This document shows, one piece after another, positions 43,830 to 51,492 of a DNA stretch of 64,000 nucleotides. The notes under the pieces were generated by a model. That model did not search any database. It was not told the DNA's origin and saw only the letters and a program-made list of their open reading frames with translations. The stretch comes from Lachnospiraceae bacterium UBA7182 (lineage in GTDB: Bacteria > Bacillota > Clostridia > Lachnospirales > Lachnospiraceae). The DNA lies in the NCBI GenBank assembly GCA_002491115.1, contig DKVI01000008.1, forward strand, positions 1 to 64,000, given 5' to 3'. Numbering within the stretch: position 1 is the stretch's first letter; each line of letters starts with the position of its first letter. A program made the translations under genes and the position numbers.

Positions 43830-43896
43830 GGCCTGTGTTCCAATCAGCATGGTTTTTACCTGATCTGGTCCAGCACGTTTTGTACCGTCAATTGCC
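43830..43896 (-). pseudogene. Relic of the 3' end of an AAA-ATPase/DUF1703 gene
   Basis: Two pieces match the end of the gene at 57893-59578: CTGATCTGGTCCARYRCGTT with the following TTTTGTACCGTC, and CCRATCAGCAYRGTTTTT. In the intact gene they are about 80 bases apart; here they are fused. The minus-strand frame reads GPDQVKTMLIG, against LDQIR...KTVLIGM in the intact gene. It is a deletion relic. Confidence 0.7.
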
Positions 43897-43917
43897 GATA
43901 TAGTTGTGGAACAGGGA

Positions 43918-43946
43918 TTGACCTTATATAGTTTCACTGATATAAT
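43918..43946 (+). promoter_or_regulatory. Strong promoter of the AbiEi-type gene
   Basis: TTGACC, 17 bases, TATAAT. It lies inside the longest open frame, which shows that translation must begin downstream of about 43953. Confidence 0.75.
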
Positions 43947-43962
43947 TAGTTTCATTAAAAGA

Positions 43963-45069
43963 ATGAAAGCAGTGATTAAAGTGAAACATGATGACAGAAA
44001 AGGAATGGAATGTGTAGAGAACAAGTTTCTGAAGCTCCCCAATATCCAGAAATATGAAGTGGAGCGGAGAACAGAAGATGGATTCATTGCATCAGTTGAA
44101 ATGGATGACGGATTTGTATTTAAAATATATGCCTATTCTTTACAGCAGGTATTCCCTTCCACTGTCATGCAGCTGATTAAAAAGAAAAGCGATGGTATAG
44201 GAATCCGTATCTTAATTTCTCCGTATATATCGGACAGGACAGCACAGATATGTGAAGAAAATGGAATGGGGTATTTTGATTATGCCGGAAACTGCTGGTT
44301 TGTGGGACATTCCATTTATCTGTCTGAGCGGGGCAATAAGAATCCCGAACCCAAACCGTGCAGTGCCGTTTCCGTATTCGAGAGGTCATCCGTGGTTTCC
44401 TCCCTGATCCTGCGGGAACTTTTTGCAGATATAAATAAGGTGTGGAGGCTGAAGCACCTTTCGGAAAAGGTTGGCTGCAGCATTGGCCAGGTTTCCAAAG
44501 TTATGGGGTTCCTGGTGAAGAATGCCTGGGCAGTCAGGATGGCGGAGGGTTATGCTGTTTCAGAGCCCGGCCTGGTTATAAGGGAATGGGGCAGAGTCTA
44601 TGGCAGGAAAGATGCAGTTTCATATCCCTGCTACAGCCTGGATAACATTTCCGTCCTGGAAGGGAAGCTGCGGGAATTGAAACAGAATACGGGGATAAAG
44701 AGCTATCTCACAGGCTTTTCCGGCGGTGTCCGGTATGCGCCGGTGGTCCGGTATAATAAAGTCCATGTATATATGGCGCCGGAGGATATACGGGAAGCAG
44801 TCCGCTATCTGGAGATAAAAGAGGTGGAAAGCGGCGCCAATATGGTCATTTACCCTTTAGAGAATGATTCTTATATAAAAGACTGCCGGATCATCACAGG
44901 GGATATGGTGGTGTCGCCATTGCAAGTCTGCCTGGACAGCCTGCAACTGAAGGGACGGGGAGAGGAACTGGCCGAAGCTGTCCTGCAAAAGGAGATTATC
45001 AAATGGTATTGTGAGATCGTCAATCCCGACGACCAGCATATCGAAGCGCATTATCATAAATCCGTCTGA
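43963..45069 (+). CDS. AbiEi-type antitoxin/transcription regulator without a visible toxin
   Basis: A protein of about 368 residues. The segment ILISPYISDRTAQICEENGMGYFDYAGNCWF matches the N-terminal domain of proteins annotated as type IV AbiEi-family antitoxins. A winged helix follows (NKVWRLKHLSEKVGCSIGQVSKVMGFLVKNAW), then a C-terminal domain of unclear fold. AbiEi proteins repress their own operon and counter an AbiEii nucleotidyltransferase toxin, but no such gene is adjacent. The start is uncertain: 43963 fits the promoter but has no ribosome site; ATG 44005 is also possible. It is divergent from importer 2 and could regulate it. Confidence 0.65.
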   Translation: MKAVIKVKHDDRKGMECVENKFLKLPNIQKYEVERRTEDGFIASVEMDDGFVFKIYAYSLQQVFPSTVMQLIKKKSDGIGIRILISPYISDRTAQICEENGMGYFDYAGNCWFVGHSIYLSERGNKNPEPKPCSAVSVFERSSVVSSLILRELFADINKVWRLKHLSEKVGCSIGQVSKVMGFLVKNAWAVRMAEGYAVSEPGLVIREWGRVYGRKDAVSYPCYSLDNISVLEGKLRELKQNTGIKSYLTGFSGGVRYAPVVRYNKVHVYMAPEDIREAVRYLEIKEVESGANMVIYPLENDSYIKDCRIITGDMVVSPLQVCLDSLQLKGRGEELAEAVLQKEIIKWYCEIVNPDDQHIEAHYHKSV

Positions 45070-45127
45070 AAAACCCCCAAAGGGGCATGCCCGTATATTC
45101 CGGGCAGGGCTCCCTGAGGGGGTTTTC
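45068..45127. terminator. Bidirectional terminator
   Basis: Outer stem GAAAAACCCCC/GGGGGTTTTC with an inner GCCCG/CGGGC stem, between the AbiEi-type gene and the last gene of the inositol cluster. Confidence 0.85.
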
Positions 45128-45130
45128 TTT

Positions 45131-46150
45131 TTATTCTACTTCGCTTAATTTTACCGGCCTGCCTTCCCGGAGGGATTTTCCGGCGGCAAAGGCCATGCGC
45201 ACCGGTTCAAGACCGTCTTTCGCGCCCACGGACGTTGGCGTGTCGTTTAAAATACTGGACACAAACTCTTTTTCTTCCTGAATAAACGCATCATTGTACC
45301 TTTCCAGGAAAAACCAGGTGGGTTTCGCGGTGCTTACACCGGCGCCTGTACTTACCATCGCTTCATTCTGGAGCACATTGGCGTCCTGTACGCAGCCTTT
45401 TTCGCAGTGTACTTCCACACGCTGGTCGTAGCCGTAGGGAGCCTGGCGGCAGTTGTCGATCACGCCGATGGCGCCATTCTCAAATTTTAAAGTGACAATT
45501 GCCGTATCCACATCGTCGTAATCCGCAAAACGCGGGTCTACCAGACAGGTTCCTACTGCGGATACTTCCGTCACGTCGCTGCCTGCCAGATAACGAACCA
45601 TGTCAAAATCATGGATCATCATGTCCATAAAAATTCCGCCGGAAACTTTCACATAGTCCATAGGCGGCGCTTCCGGATCACGGGAGCATACTTTCACTAC
45701 ATAAGGCTTTCCAAGATCGCCGGAGGCCACCACGTCGTGGACTTTCTTATGGCTCTTATCGAAACGTCTTACAAATCCCACCTGCAGCTTCACGCCTTTT
45801 TCTTCCACTACTGAAATGGCCTCTTTGATCTTCGCGATCTCTGTATGGATCGGTTTTTCGCAGAAAATATGTTTGCCCGCGTTTGCCGCCTTGATAATAA
45901 AATCCGCGTGGGTGTTGGTGGAAGAACAGATAAACACGGCGTCCACCTCCGGATTATCAAAGACTTCCTGCGGATCACTGGTACACTTGGGAATCCCCAG
46001 AGATTTTGCCCATGCTTCCATATCCGCGTTCATAAACGGGTCCGCCAGAACCACAATCTCTGCCTCGGGAATCGAATTTTGTATATTTGCCCCATGGAGT
46101 TTACCGATCCGGCCGCCTCCTAACAGTCCGATTTTTACTTTGTCTGCCAT
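45131..46150 (-). CDS. Gfo/Idh/MocA oxidoreductase, inositol dehydrogenase-like
   Basis: A 339-residue NAD(P)-dependent dehydrogenase. It has Rossmann GLLGGGRIGKLHG, EKPIHTE with the catalytic lysine, and GGIFMDMMIHDFDMVRYL with the catalytic Asp/His pair, as in inositol 2-dehydrogenases. It differs clearly from the IolG at 49370, so it may act on another inositol isomer (scyllo- or chiro-) or an intermediate. The frame begins with TTG three codons earlier; I use ATG 46150 with AGAGG upstream. It is the last gene of the cluster and is followed by a terminator. Confidence 0.87.
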   Translation of the reverse strand: MADKVKIGLLGGGRIGKLHGANIQNSIPEAEIVVLADPFMNADMEAWAKSLGIPKCTSDPQEVFDNPEVDAVFICSSTNTHADFIIKAANAGKHIFCEKPIHTEIAKIKEAISVVEEKGVKLQVGFVRRFDKSHKKVHDVVASGDLGKPYVVKVCSRDPEAPPMDYVKVSGGIFMDMMIHDFDMVRYLAGSDVTEVSAVGTCLVDPRFADYDDVDTAIVTLKFENGAIGVIDNCRQAPYGYDQRVEVHCEKGCVQDANVLQNEAMVSTGAGVSTAKPTWFFLERYNDAFIQEEKEFVSSILNDTPTSVGAKDGLEPVRMAFAAGKSLREGRPVKLSEVE

Positions 46151-46173
46151 TTGTTTCAACCTCTTTTCCTGAT

Positions 46174-47430
46174 TTATTTATCGCCGTTAAATTCTTTGAT
46201 TGCATCCACCATCGCCACAATATTGGGAATGGGCGTATTGGCCTGGATGTTATGGATGGTATTGCATACATATCCGCCGTCTTTGGAGAAAATCTCCAGC
46301 CTTTCCAATACCTGCTTACGCACTTCCTCGGGGGTTCCAAAGGGCAGGACTCTCTGGGTGTCCACGCCGCCGCCCCAGAAGACGATGTCTTTTCCGTAAG
46401 TGTCCTTCAGCCGCTGCGGGTCCATGCCTTCCGCCGAACACTGCACCGGGTTGATGGCGTCAAAACCGCCCTCAATCAGATAGGGAAGGATCGGGAAAAT
46501 ACCGCCGCAGCAATGTTTCAGCGTCTTCCAGGTGGTATTCTGATGAATCCAGTCGTTCATTTTCTTATAGTAGGGCATATAAAATTCCTTGAATACATCC
46601 GGGTTGATGAACGGCCCTCTCTGGGTGCCGAAATCCGTACCGCACAGGAAGAATATATCAATCTCGGAACCAAAAGCATCCCAGTATTTCCGGAAGCTCT
46701 GAATCGCCAGGTCCGTACCTTTCTCAAAAACTTCGTGTACATAATCCGGGTACAGAAGAGGCGCCATATACCATTCGGAAATATCACGGATTCCTTTGGG
46801 ATTTTTTAAGTTGGGTCCCGGAATGTTGTTGGCGTCGCCAAGGCCGAAATAGCCCGGCCCTACCTGGATGGCACGGTTATAGCCTTTTACTTCTTCCAGC
46901 ACTTTCTTATGATACGCGATCTGGGCATCGGTTACAACCATGTAATCTTCCACATTGTCATCCGGATTGGCCTCGTCCTCGTCAAATTCGGGCGTGCGTG
47001 TCAGATTGTCAAAATAGAATCCGTTGGCAGGCATATGGCCGCTGGGCGCGCAGGAATCGTCCCCTTCCGGATATACATAATATCCGCCTTTTCCGTCCTC
47101 GTTCACAACCGCGTTGCCGGGAATCAGGACTGTCTCCCCGCGGTAAGACCACTCTTTCCAGTTGTCATTGATATGCCCGTAAGTATCTCCGTAATTATAT
47201 AACTGCTGCACGTCGCATCCCATGCAGTCTGCCAGATCCGGGTCCACATAGGCTGTCATGGTAGACATATCGTTGATTCTGGGCAGACGTTTTTCCAGCC
47301 CGTAATAATCCCGCAGCTGCTTAACCACGATGGCGTTGACCATGGAACAGCACATTCCGCCGAAATCTACCGGCACCTTATCCGGCTGCGTATGCGCAAA
47401 TGCCGCTTTGACTCTTTCTTTTGATGTCAT
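46174..47430 (-). CDS. UroD-family protein with methyltransferase-type zinc site
   Basis: A 418-residue uroporphyrinogen decarboxylase-fold protein. TLKHCCGGIFPILPYLIEGG followed by INPVQCSA gives the H-x-C...C arrangement that binds zinc in MtaA/MtbA-type methyltransferases, which the relative at 11495 lacks. No corrinoid protein is nearby. UroD-family genes recur in Lachnospiraceae sugar and inositol clusters without an assigned reaction. AGGAGG lies 7 bases before the ATG at 47430; the longer frame runs into the intergenic repeat. It is 23 bases before the dehydrogenase gene. Confidence 0.75.
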   Translation of the reverse strand: MTSKERVKAAFAHTQPDKVPVDFGGMCCSMVNAIVVKQLRDYYGLEKRLPRINDMSTMTAYVDPDLADCMGCDVQQLYNYGDTYGHINDNWKEWSYRGETVLIPGNAVVNEDGKGGYYVYPEGDDSCAPSGHMPANGFYFDNLTRTPEFDEDEANPDDNVEDYMVVTDAQIAYHKKVLEEVKGYNRAIQVGPGYFGLGDANNIPGPNLKNPKGIRDISEWYMAPLLYPDYVHEVFEKGTDLAIQSFRKYWDAFGSEIDIFFLCGTDFGTQRGPFINPDVFKEFYMPYYKKMNDWIHQNTTWKTLKHCCGGIFPILPYLIEGGFDAINPVQCSAEGMDPQRLKDTYGKDIVFWGGGVDTQRVLPFGTPEEVRKQVLERLEIFSKDGGYVCNTIHNIQANTPIPNIVAMVDAIKEFNGDK

Positions 47431-47437
47431 TATCATA

Positions 47438-47544
47438 CCTCCTATTATAGTTCCGCTACAGCCCTCCCGATGCCCCGTATCTGGAAGCATTTCCGGCTGC
47501 TTCGCACCCTGAAATCCTTCCGGGCATCGTTCGGGCTTTCGCTG
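47438..47544 (-). repeat. Intergenic hairpin repeat, copy B
   Basis: A 107-base element on the minus strand, opening CAGCGAAAGCCCGAACGATG and ending GTAGCGGAACT...AATAGGAGG, with the stem CGATGCCCG/CGGGGCATCG. It aligns end to end with copy A at 14614-14721 and likewise provides the ribosome site of the next gene. Confidence 0.6.
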
Positions 47545-47568
47545 ATTTTAGTTTCGCTGCAGCCTCTC

Positions 47569-48465
47569 TTACAGCCCTGTATGCTCCGCAATATACTTTC
47601 TTGCTTTTAAGGCGTATTCAAAAGGGTTCGCCAGCGCTGGGTCCTGTTCGGCTTCTACAACGACCCAGCCTTTGTAGTCGGCTTCCTCCAGTATCTGAAA
47701 GATGGGGGCAAAATCCACGTCTCCGTCCCCGGGTACGGTAAAGGTGCCTGCGCGTACGCCTTTTAAAAAGCTCCATTTTTCTTTCCTTGACTGTTCTACT
47801 ACTTCTTTTCGCAGGTCCTTTAAGTGAACATGGCGCACGCGGTCCACATATTTTCTTAATACCTTTTCGGGATCAATCCCCGCAAAAGACAGATGGCCAC
47901 TGTCAAACAGCAGAAATACCAGCTCCGGATCTACGCTTTCCATAAATCTGTCAATCTCTTCCCCGGTCTGCACGACCGTCCCCATATGATGATGGAAAGT
48001 CATTGTCATCCCTTTTTCTTTCGCGATTTTACCCAGCTTATTCAATCCGTCTGTCAGAAGCGCCCACTCCCGGTCGTTCATGACATATTTGCCTTCCTGA
48101 ATCGGATGATCCGGCATTCCCTGGGTGCTGTAGCTCTGCTCAGATACGCCGATGCATTTTGATCCCACCTGTTTTAAAAAGTCGCATTGTCTGATAAATG
48201 CACTTTCCGTCTCCTCATAAGGTCTGCTGATCAAAAAAGAAGAAAACCACTGATTGCAGATGGTAAGTCCCCTTAGATCCAGTGCTTTTTTAAGTGTAGC
48301 CGGGTCCGTGGGATAATGGCTCCCTACTTCGGAGCCTTTAAACCCTGCCAGCGCCATCTCGCTGATGGTCTGCTCAAATGTATTCTCCTTGCCCAGGTCC
48401 GGCATGTCGTCGTTGGTCCATCCGATGGGGGCGATCCCCAGTGAAACTTTATTCTTATCCAACAT
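47569..48465 (-). CDS. iolE: Inosose dehydratase-like protein
   Basis: A 298-residue TIM-barrel protein. GIAPIGWTNDDMPDLG near the start, TFHHHMGTVVQTGEEID, LLFDSGHLSFAG and VPGDGDVDF are marks of IolE, which dehydrates 2-keto-myo-inositol in inositol catabolism. The metal-binding Glu, Asp and His positions are present. It is 6 bases behind iolI and precedes the hairpin repeat. The later pathway enzymes IolD, IolB, IolC and IolJ are not in the window. Confidence 0.88.
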   Translation of the reverse strand: MLDKNKVSLGIAPIGWTNDDMPDLGKENTFEQTISEMALAGFKGSEVGSHYPTDPATLKKALDLRGLTICNQWFSSFLISRPYEETESAFIRQCDFLKQVGSKCIGVSEQSYSTQGMPDHPIQEGKYVMNDREWALLTDGLNKLGKIAKEKGMTMTFHHHMGTVVQTGEEIDRFMESVDPELVFLLFDSGHLSFAGIDPEKVLRKYVDRVRHVHLKDLRKEVVEQSRKEKWSFLKGVRAGTFTVPGDGDVDFAPIFQILEEADYKGWVVVEAEQDPALANPFEYALKARKYIAEHTGL

Positions 48466-48471
48466 AATCGT

Positions 48472-49308
48472 CTACGCTCCGAAATATTTCTGTACAAACG
48501 CTTTGGTAACTTCCGCCGCTTTCTTTACATTTTCTTCATGGGGCATCGCATAGTATTCCGGGCGGAACTCTTCAATGGTGCATACGCCGTCAAATCCGAT
48601 TGCTTTTAACGCTGCCGCGATGGACGGATGGTCTACCACGCCTTCTTCCGGCCAGAGTCTCTTATCATCTCCGCAGGAACCTAAAGGCAGGTCTTCACAG
48701 TCGTTCAGATGATACGCGAAAATCTTCTTTCCGTCTGCTTTTTTCAGATCTTCAATATTGGAACACATCTCATGGAAATGGAACGTATCTACCGTAATCC
48801 CCACATTTTCTCTGTCCACTGCCTTTACCACATCATAGGCTGTACCGAACTGGTTGATGGAACAGTTGGGCGCGCCGCAGAATTCCAGGGAGATCCGGAT
48901 ATCCGTCCCAACCTTGTCGGCCAGATAGCGAAGTCTTGCAACTGCTTCCTCTTTGATCTCAGATACGCTTTTGTCTTTTACGTCAAAAGTCGGAACCGTG
49001 ATCAGCATCTTCATCCCGATCGCCTTACATACTTTTATAATAAAATCTGTTTCCTCGTCGATCTCCTTTACGCCGGCTTCGTCTCTCTGGTTAAAATAAA
49101 CCAGTGTATTGTACGCCCACGGTTTCAAATGATGGTTCTTAAACCAGTCTGCCAGCTCTTCCAGGGTATGCTCTTTTAAGTACTCTTTCACGCAGTCAAA
49201 GCGGATCTCGATATAGTCAAATCCGTATTTCTCACATGCCTCCAGGTCTGCCAAAAGAGACTGTCCTTTGCACTCCAGTGCGGTTGCTTCGTTAAATCCT
49301 GTCTTCAT
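48472..49308 (-). CDS. iolI: Inosose isomerase-like protein
   Basis: A 278-residue TIM-barrel protein that follows B. subtilis IolI along its length: FNEATALE, YGFDYIEIR, HHLKPWAYNTLVYFNQRDE, DTFHFHEMCSNIEDLKKADG, and EFRPEYY near the end. IolI interconverts 2-keto-myo-inositol and 1-keto-D-chiro-inositol. It is transcribed with iolE. A copy of the GCGTTC palindrome lies 23 bases before the start, suggesting a separately regulated promoter behind iolG. Confidence 0.9.
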   Translation of the reverse strand: MKTGFNEATALECKGQSLLADLEACEKYGFDYIEIRFDCVKEYLKEHTLEELADWFKNHHLKPWAYNTLVYFNQRDEAGVKEIDEETDFIIKVCKAIGMKMLITVPTFDVKDKSVSEIKEEAVARLRYLADKVGTDIRISLEFCGAPNCSINQFGTAYDVVKAVDRENVGITVDTFHFHEMCSNIEDLKKADGKKIFAYHLNDCEDLPLGSCGDDKRLWPEEGVVDHPSIAAALKAIGFDGVCTIEEFRPEYYAMPHEENVKKAAEVTKAFVQKYFGA

Positions 49309-49330
49309 GATATCCTTTCCTTTCTGTTTT

Positions 49331-49346
49331 GCGTTCTCGTGAACGC
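49331..49346. promoter_or_regulatory. GCGTTC palindrome, operator copy 1
   Basis: GCGTTCTCGTGAACGC between iolG and iolI, flanked by TTTT on both sides. It is the same operator as at 54234 and 57773, probably for the LacI protein at 54386. Confidence 0.65.
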
Positions 49347-49369
49347 TTTTCGATAAAAAAATAAGCGGT

Positions 49370-50374
49370 TTACTGATAGAACGCCGGTTTTTCCACGGTT
49401 ACTACTTTCTCGATCTTTCCTGTTTCCTGCGCTTTTACCAGCGCGTCTGCCGTAACCGCCGCCAGATAGCCGTCCCATGTATTGGGACCTTCAATCACAC
49501 CTTTTTCGGCACAGTCCACCCAATTCTGGATCTCTGCGTCATAAGCGTCTTTGAACAGCACAAAGCAGTCTGTCGTAATCTCCGTGGACGCTTTCGCGTT
49601 TTTACGAATACTGGGCGCCATGGGCGTACCCATCTTCAGCGAGCCGTCCTCGCATACCACTTCACAGTTAATATCGTAACCGAACTTGCAGTTGACAAAA
49701 CACTCCACATCAATGCAGATGCCGCTCCTGGTACGAAGAAGCATGATCTGCGGATCTTTCAGTTTGGAGTGGGAGTATTTTGTAGTCTTCGGCAGAATTA
49801 CCTGCACACTTTCATAATCATCGTTTACAAGCCAGTGGCACAGATCAATCTCATGGATCACCGTATCATGTACGGCCATGGGCGTATCATAGTTGGTTCC
49901 CACTTCCGGATTGCGGTGGGTGCAGTGCATCATCAGCGGTTCCCCGTATGCGCCTGTGGCAATCTCCTCTTTGATCTGGATATACCCTTTATGATAGCGG
50001 CGCATAAATCCCAACTGTATCAGATGTTTTCCGGAAGCGGCTTCCGCCTCCATGACCTTCCTGCAGTCGTCCGCCGTCGTGCAGAGAGGTTTCTCGCAGA
50101 ATACCCGTTTACCTGCCCTGACGGCAGCAAGAAGGTCGTCGCAGTGCGCAAAGCCCGGACTTACAATGAGTACCGCTTCCACTTCCGGATCCTCAATCAA
50201 CGCTTTACTGTCCGTATATACTTTCGCACCCCCGGCAATCTGCGCCGCTTTTTTCGCGCCTTCTTCAAATACGTCGGATACCGCCACTACCTGCGCGCCC
50301 TGGGTTCTTTCTGTTATCCTTTTGATATGGTCTCTTCCCATGCCGCCGCATCCAATTACTCCTACTTTTAACAC
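49370..50374 (-). CDS. iolG: myo-Inositol 2-dehydrogenase
   Basis: A 334-residue dehydrogenase that matches B. subtilis IolG in order and spacing: VGVIGCGGMGRDHIKRI, CEKPLCTTADDCRKVMEAE, QLGFMRRYHKGYIQIKE, HDTVIHEIDLCHWLVNDDYESVQVI, LKDPQIM, and a KPAFYQ end. It oxidises myo-inositol to 2-keto-myo-inositol with NAD+, the first step of the pathway. It begins at GTG 50374 with AAAGGTGG upstream. A strong hairpin separates it from the transporter permease. Confidence 0.93.
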   Translation of the reverse strand: MLKVGVIGCGGMGRDHIKRITERTQGAQVVAVSDVFEEGAKKAAQIAGGAKVYTDSKALIEDPEVEAVLIVSPGFAHCDDLLAAVRAGKRVFCEKPLCTTADDCRKVMEAEAASGKHLIQLGFMRRYHKGYIQIKEEIATGAYGEPLMMHCTHRNPEVGTNYDTPMAVHDTVIHEIDLCHWLVNDDYESVQVILPKTTKYSHSKLKDPQIMLLRTRSGICIDVECFVNCKFGYDINCEVVCEDGSLKMGTPMAPSIRKNAKASTEITTDCFVLFKDAYDAEIQNWVDCAEKGVIEGPNTWDGYLAAVTADALVKAQETGKIEKVVTVEKPAFYQ

Positions 50375-50430
50375 TTATTTTTCCACCTTTCTTTATTTCG
50401 ACTCTGTTTTAAGAAAATTAAGCCGGATGA

Positions 50431-50470
50431 TTCTGAAAAACCGCCCCCTATGGGGCAGGGTTTTTCAGAA
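50431..50470 (-). terminator. Terminator after the sugar-ABC permease
   Basis: Stem TTCTGAAAAACC...GGTTTTTCAGAA with inner GCCCC/GGGGC. It may partly stop transcription between the transporter and iolG. Confidence 0.8.
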
Positions 50471-50489
50471 AAATATTTCCATGTGGTAC

Positions 50490-51476
50490 TTATGCTTTCT
50501 TCGCGTTTTTGCGCATATCCAGTACCACAGAACCAACGATAATCAGGCCTTTGACAATGTTGGTCATATTGTCGTCCACCTTCAGCATAACCAGGCCGTT
50601 GTTGATGACGCCCAGGATCAGAATACCCGCAAGCACGCCGGACGCGCGGCAGATACCGCCTGTATGGGAAGTACCGCCCACGGTAGCCGCGGCGATGGCG
50701 TCCAGCTCGTAGTTCAGTCCCGAATTGGCCGGGTCGGCGCTTCCTGAACGTCCTGCCAGCAGCATACCTGCCAGCGCGGCGCACACAGAACAGAATACAT
50801 AGACAAGGATCAGATTCTTCTCTACATTGATGCCGGCCACGCGGGCTGCCTGATCGTTTCCGCCGATGGCATATACGTTCTTTCCAAAACGTGTCTGGGT
50901 CAGAAGGAAAGCGGATATAATAAACATCACGATAAATACCAGGATGATCACCGGAAAACCGCCGATCTTACCTGAGCCGAGGAAACGAAAGCTTTCGGAC
51001 AGATTCGATACAGGCCGGTTGGTATAGATCTTCGCCGATGCACGGCAGATTAACTGCGCGCCCAGTGTGGCGATAAACGGCGGAATCTTCGTATACGCGA
51101 TCAGCGCGCCGTAGACCGCGCCGATGGCAGCGCCGATTAAAAGGCCGATCACAAGCACCACCGGAGCGGGCAGCGTGCCAAGGCCCGGATGCAGCGCGTT
51201 GGCATAATCCGCAGGCTGTACCAGAGACGCCGTGATACAGGCCACCAGACCCGCGGACGCGCCGATGGTCAGGTCGATTCCTTTGGACAGGATAGCGAAC
51301 ATAACGCCGAATGCCATAATACCCTTTACTGCCTCACCGGAAAGCAGCGTAATCAGGTTGTTGACTGAGAAAAAGCTTGGCTGCGCAATGCCCATGATGA
51401 TAACCAGGGCAATCAGCACCAGCCAGATAAAGTTCTGGGAGGCAAATTTTTTAAAATCAAATGATTTACTGTTCAT
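50490..51476 (-). CDS. Ribose/inositol-type ABC permease
   Basis: A 328-residue RbsC-family permease with about 9-10 membrane segments. Marks are NLITLLSGEAVKGIMAFGVMFAILSKGIDLTIG, VYGALIAYTKIPPFIATLGAQLI, and VFCSVCAALAGMLLAGRSGSADPANSG. It pairs with the ATPase upstream and the binding protein at 53087. Inositol is the likely cargo, given the iol genes next to it. AGAAGGG precedes the ATG. Confidence 0.88.
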   Translation of the reverse strand: MNSKSFDFKKFASQNFIWLVLIALVIIMGIAQPSFFSVNNLITLLSGEAVKGIMAFGVMFAILSKGIDLTIGASAGLVACITASLVQPADYANALHPGLGTLPAPVVLVIGLLIGAAIGAVYGALIAYTKIPPFIATLGAQLICRASAKIYTNRPVSNLSESFRFLGSGKIGGFPVIILVFIVMFIISAFLLTQTRFGKNVYAIGGNDQAARVAGINVEKNLILVYVFCSVCAALAGMLLAGRSGSADPANSGLNYELDAIAAATVGGTSHTGGICRASGVLAGILILGVINNGLVMLKVDDNMTNIVKGLIIVGSVVLDMRKNAKKA

Positions 51477-51492
51477 GGTTACCCTTCTTTCT

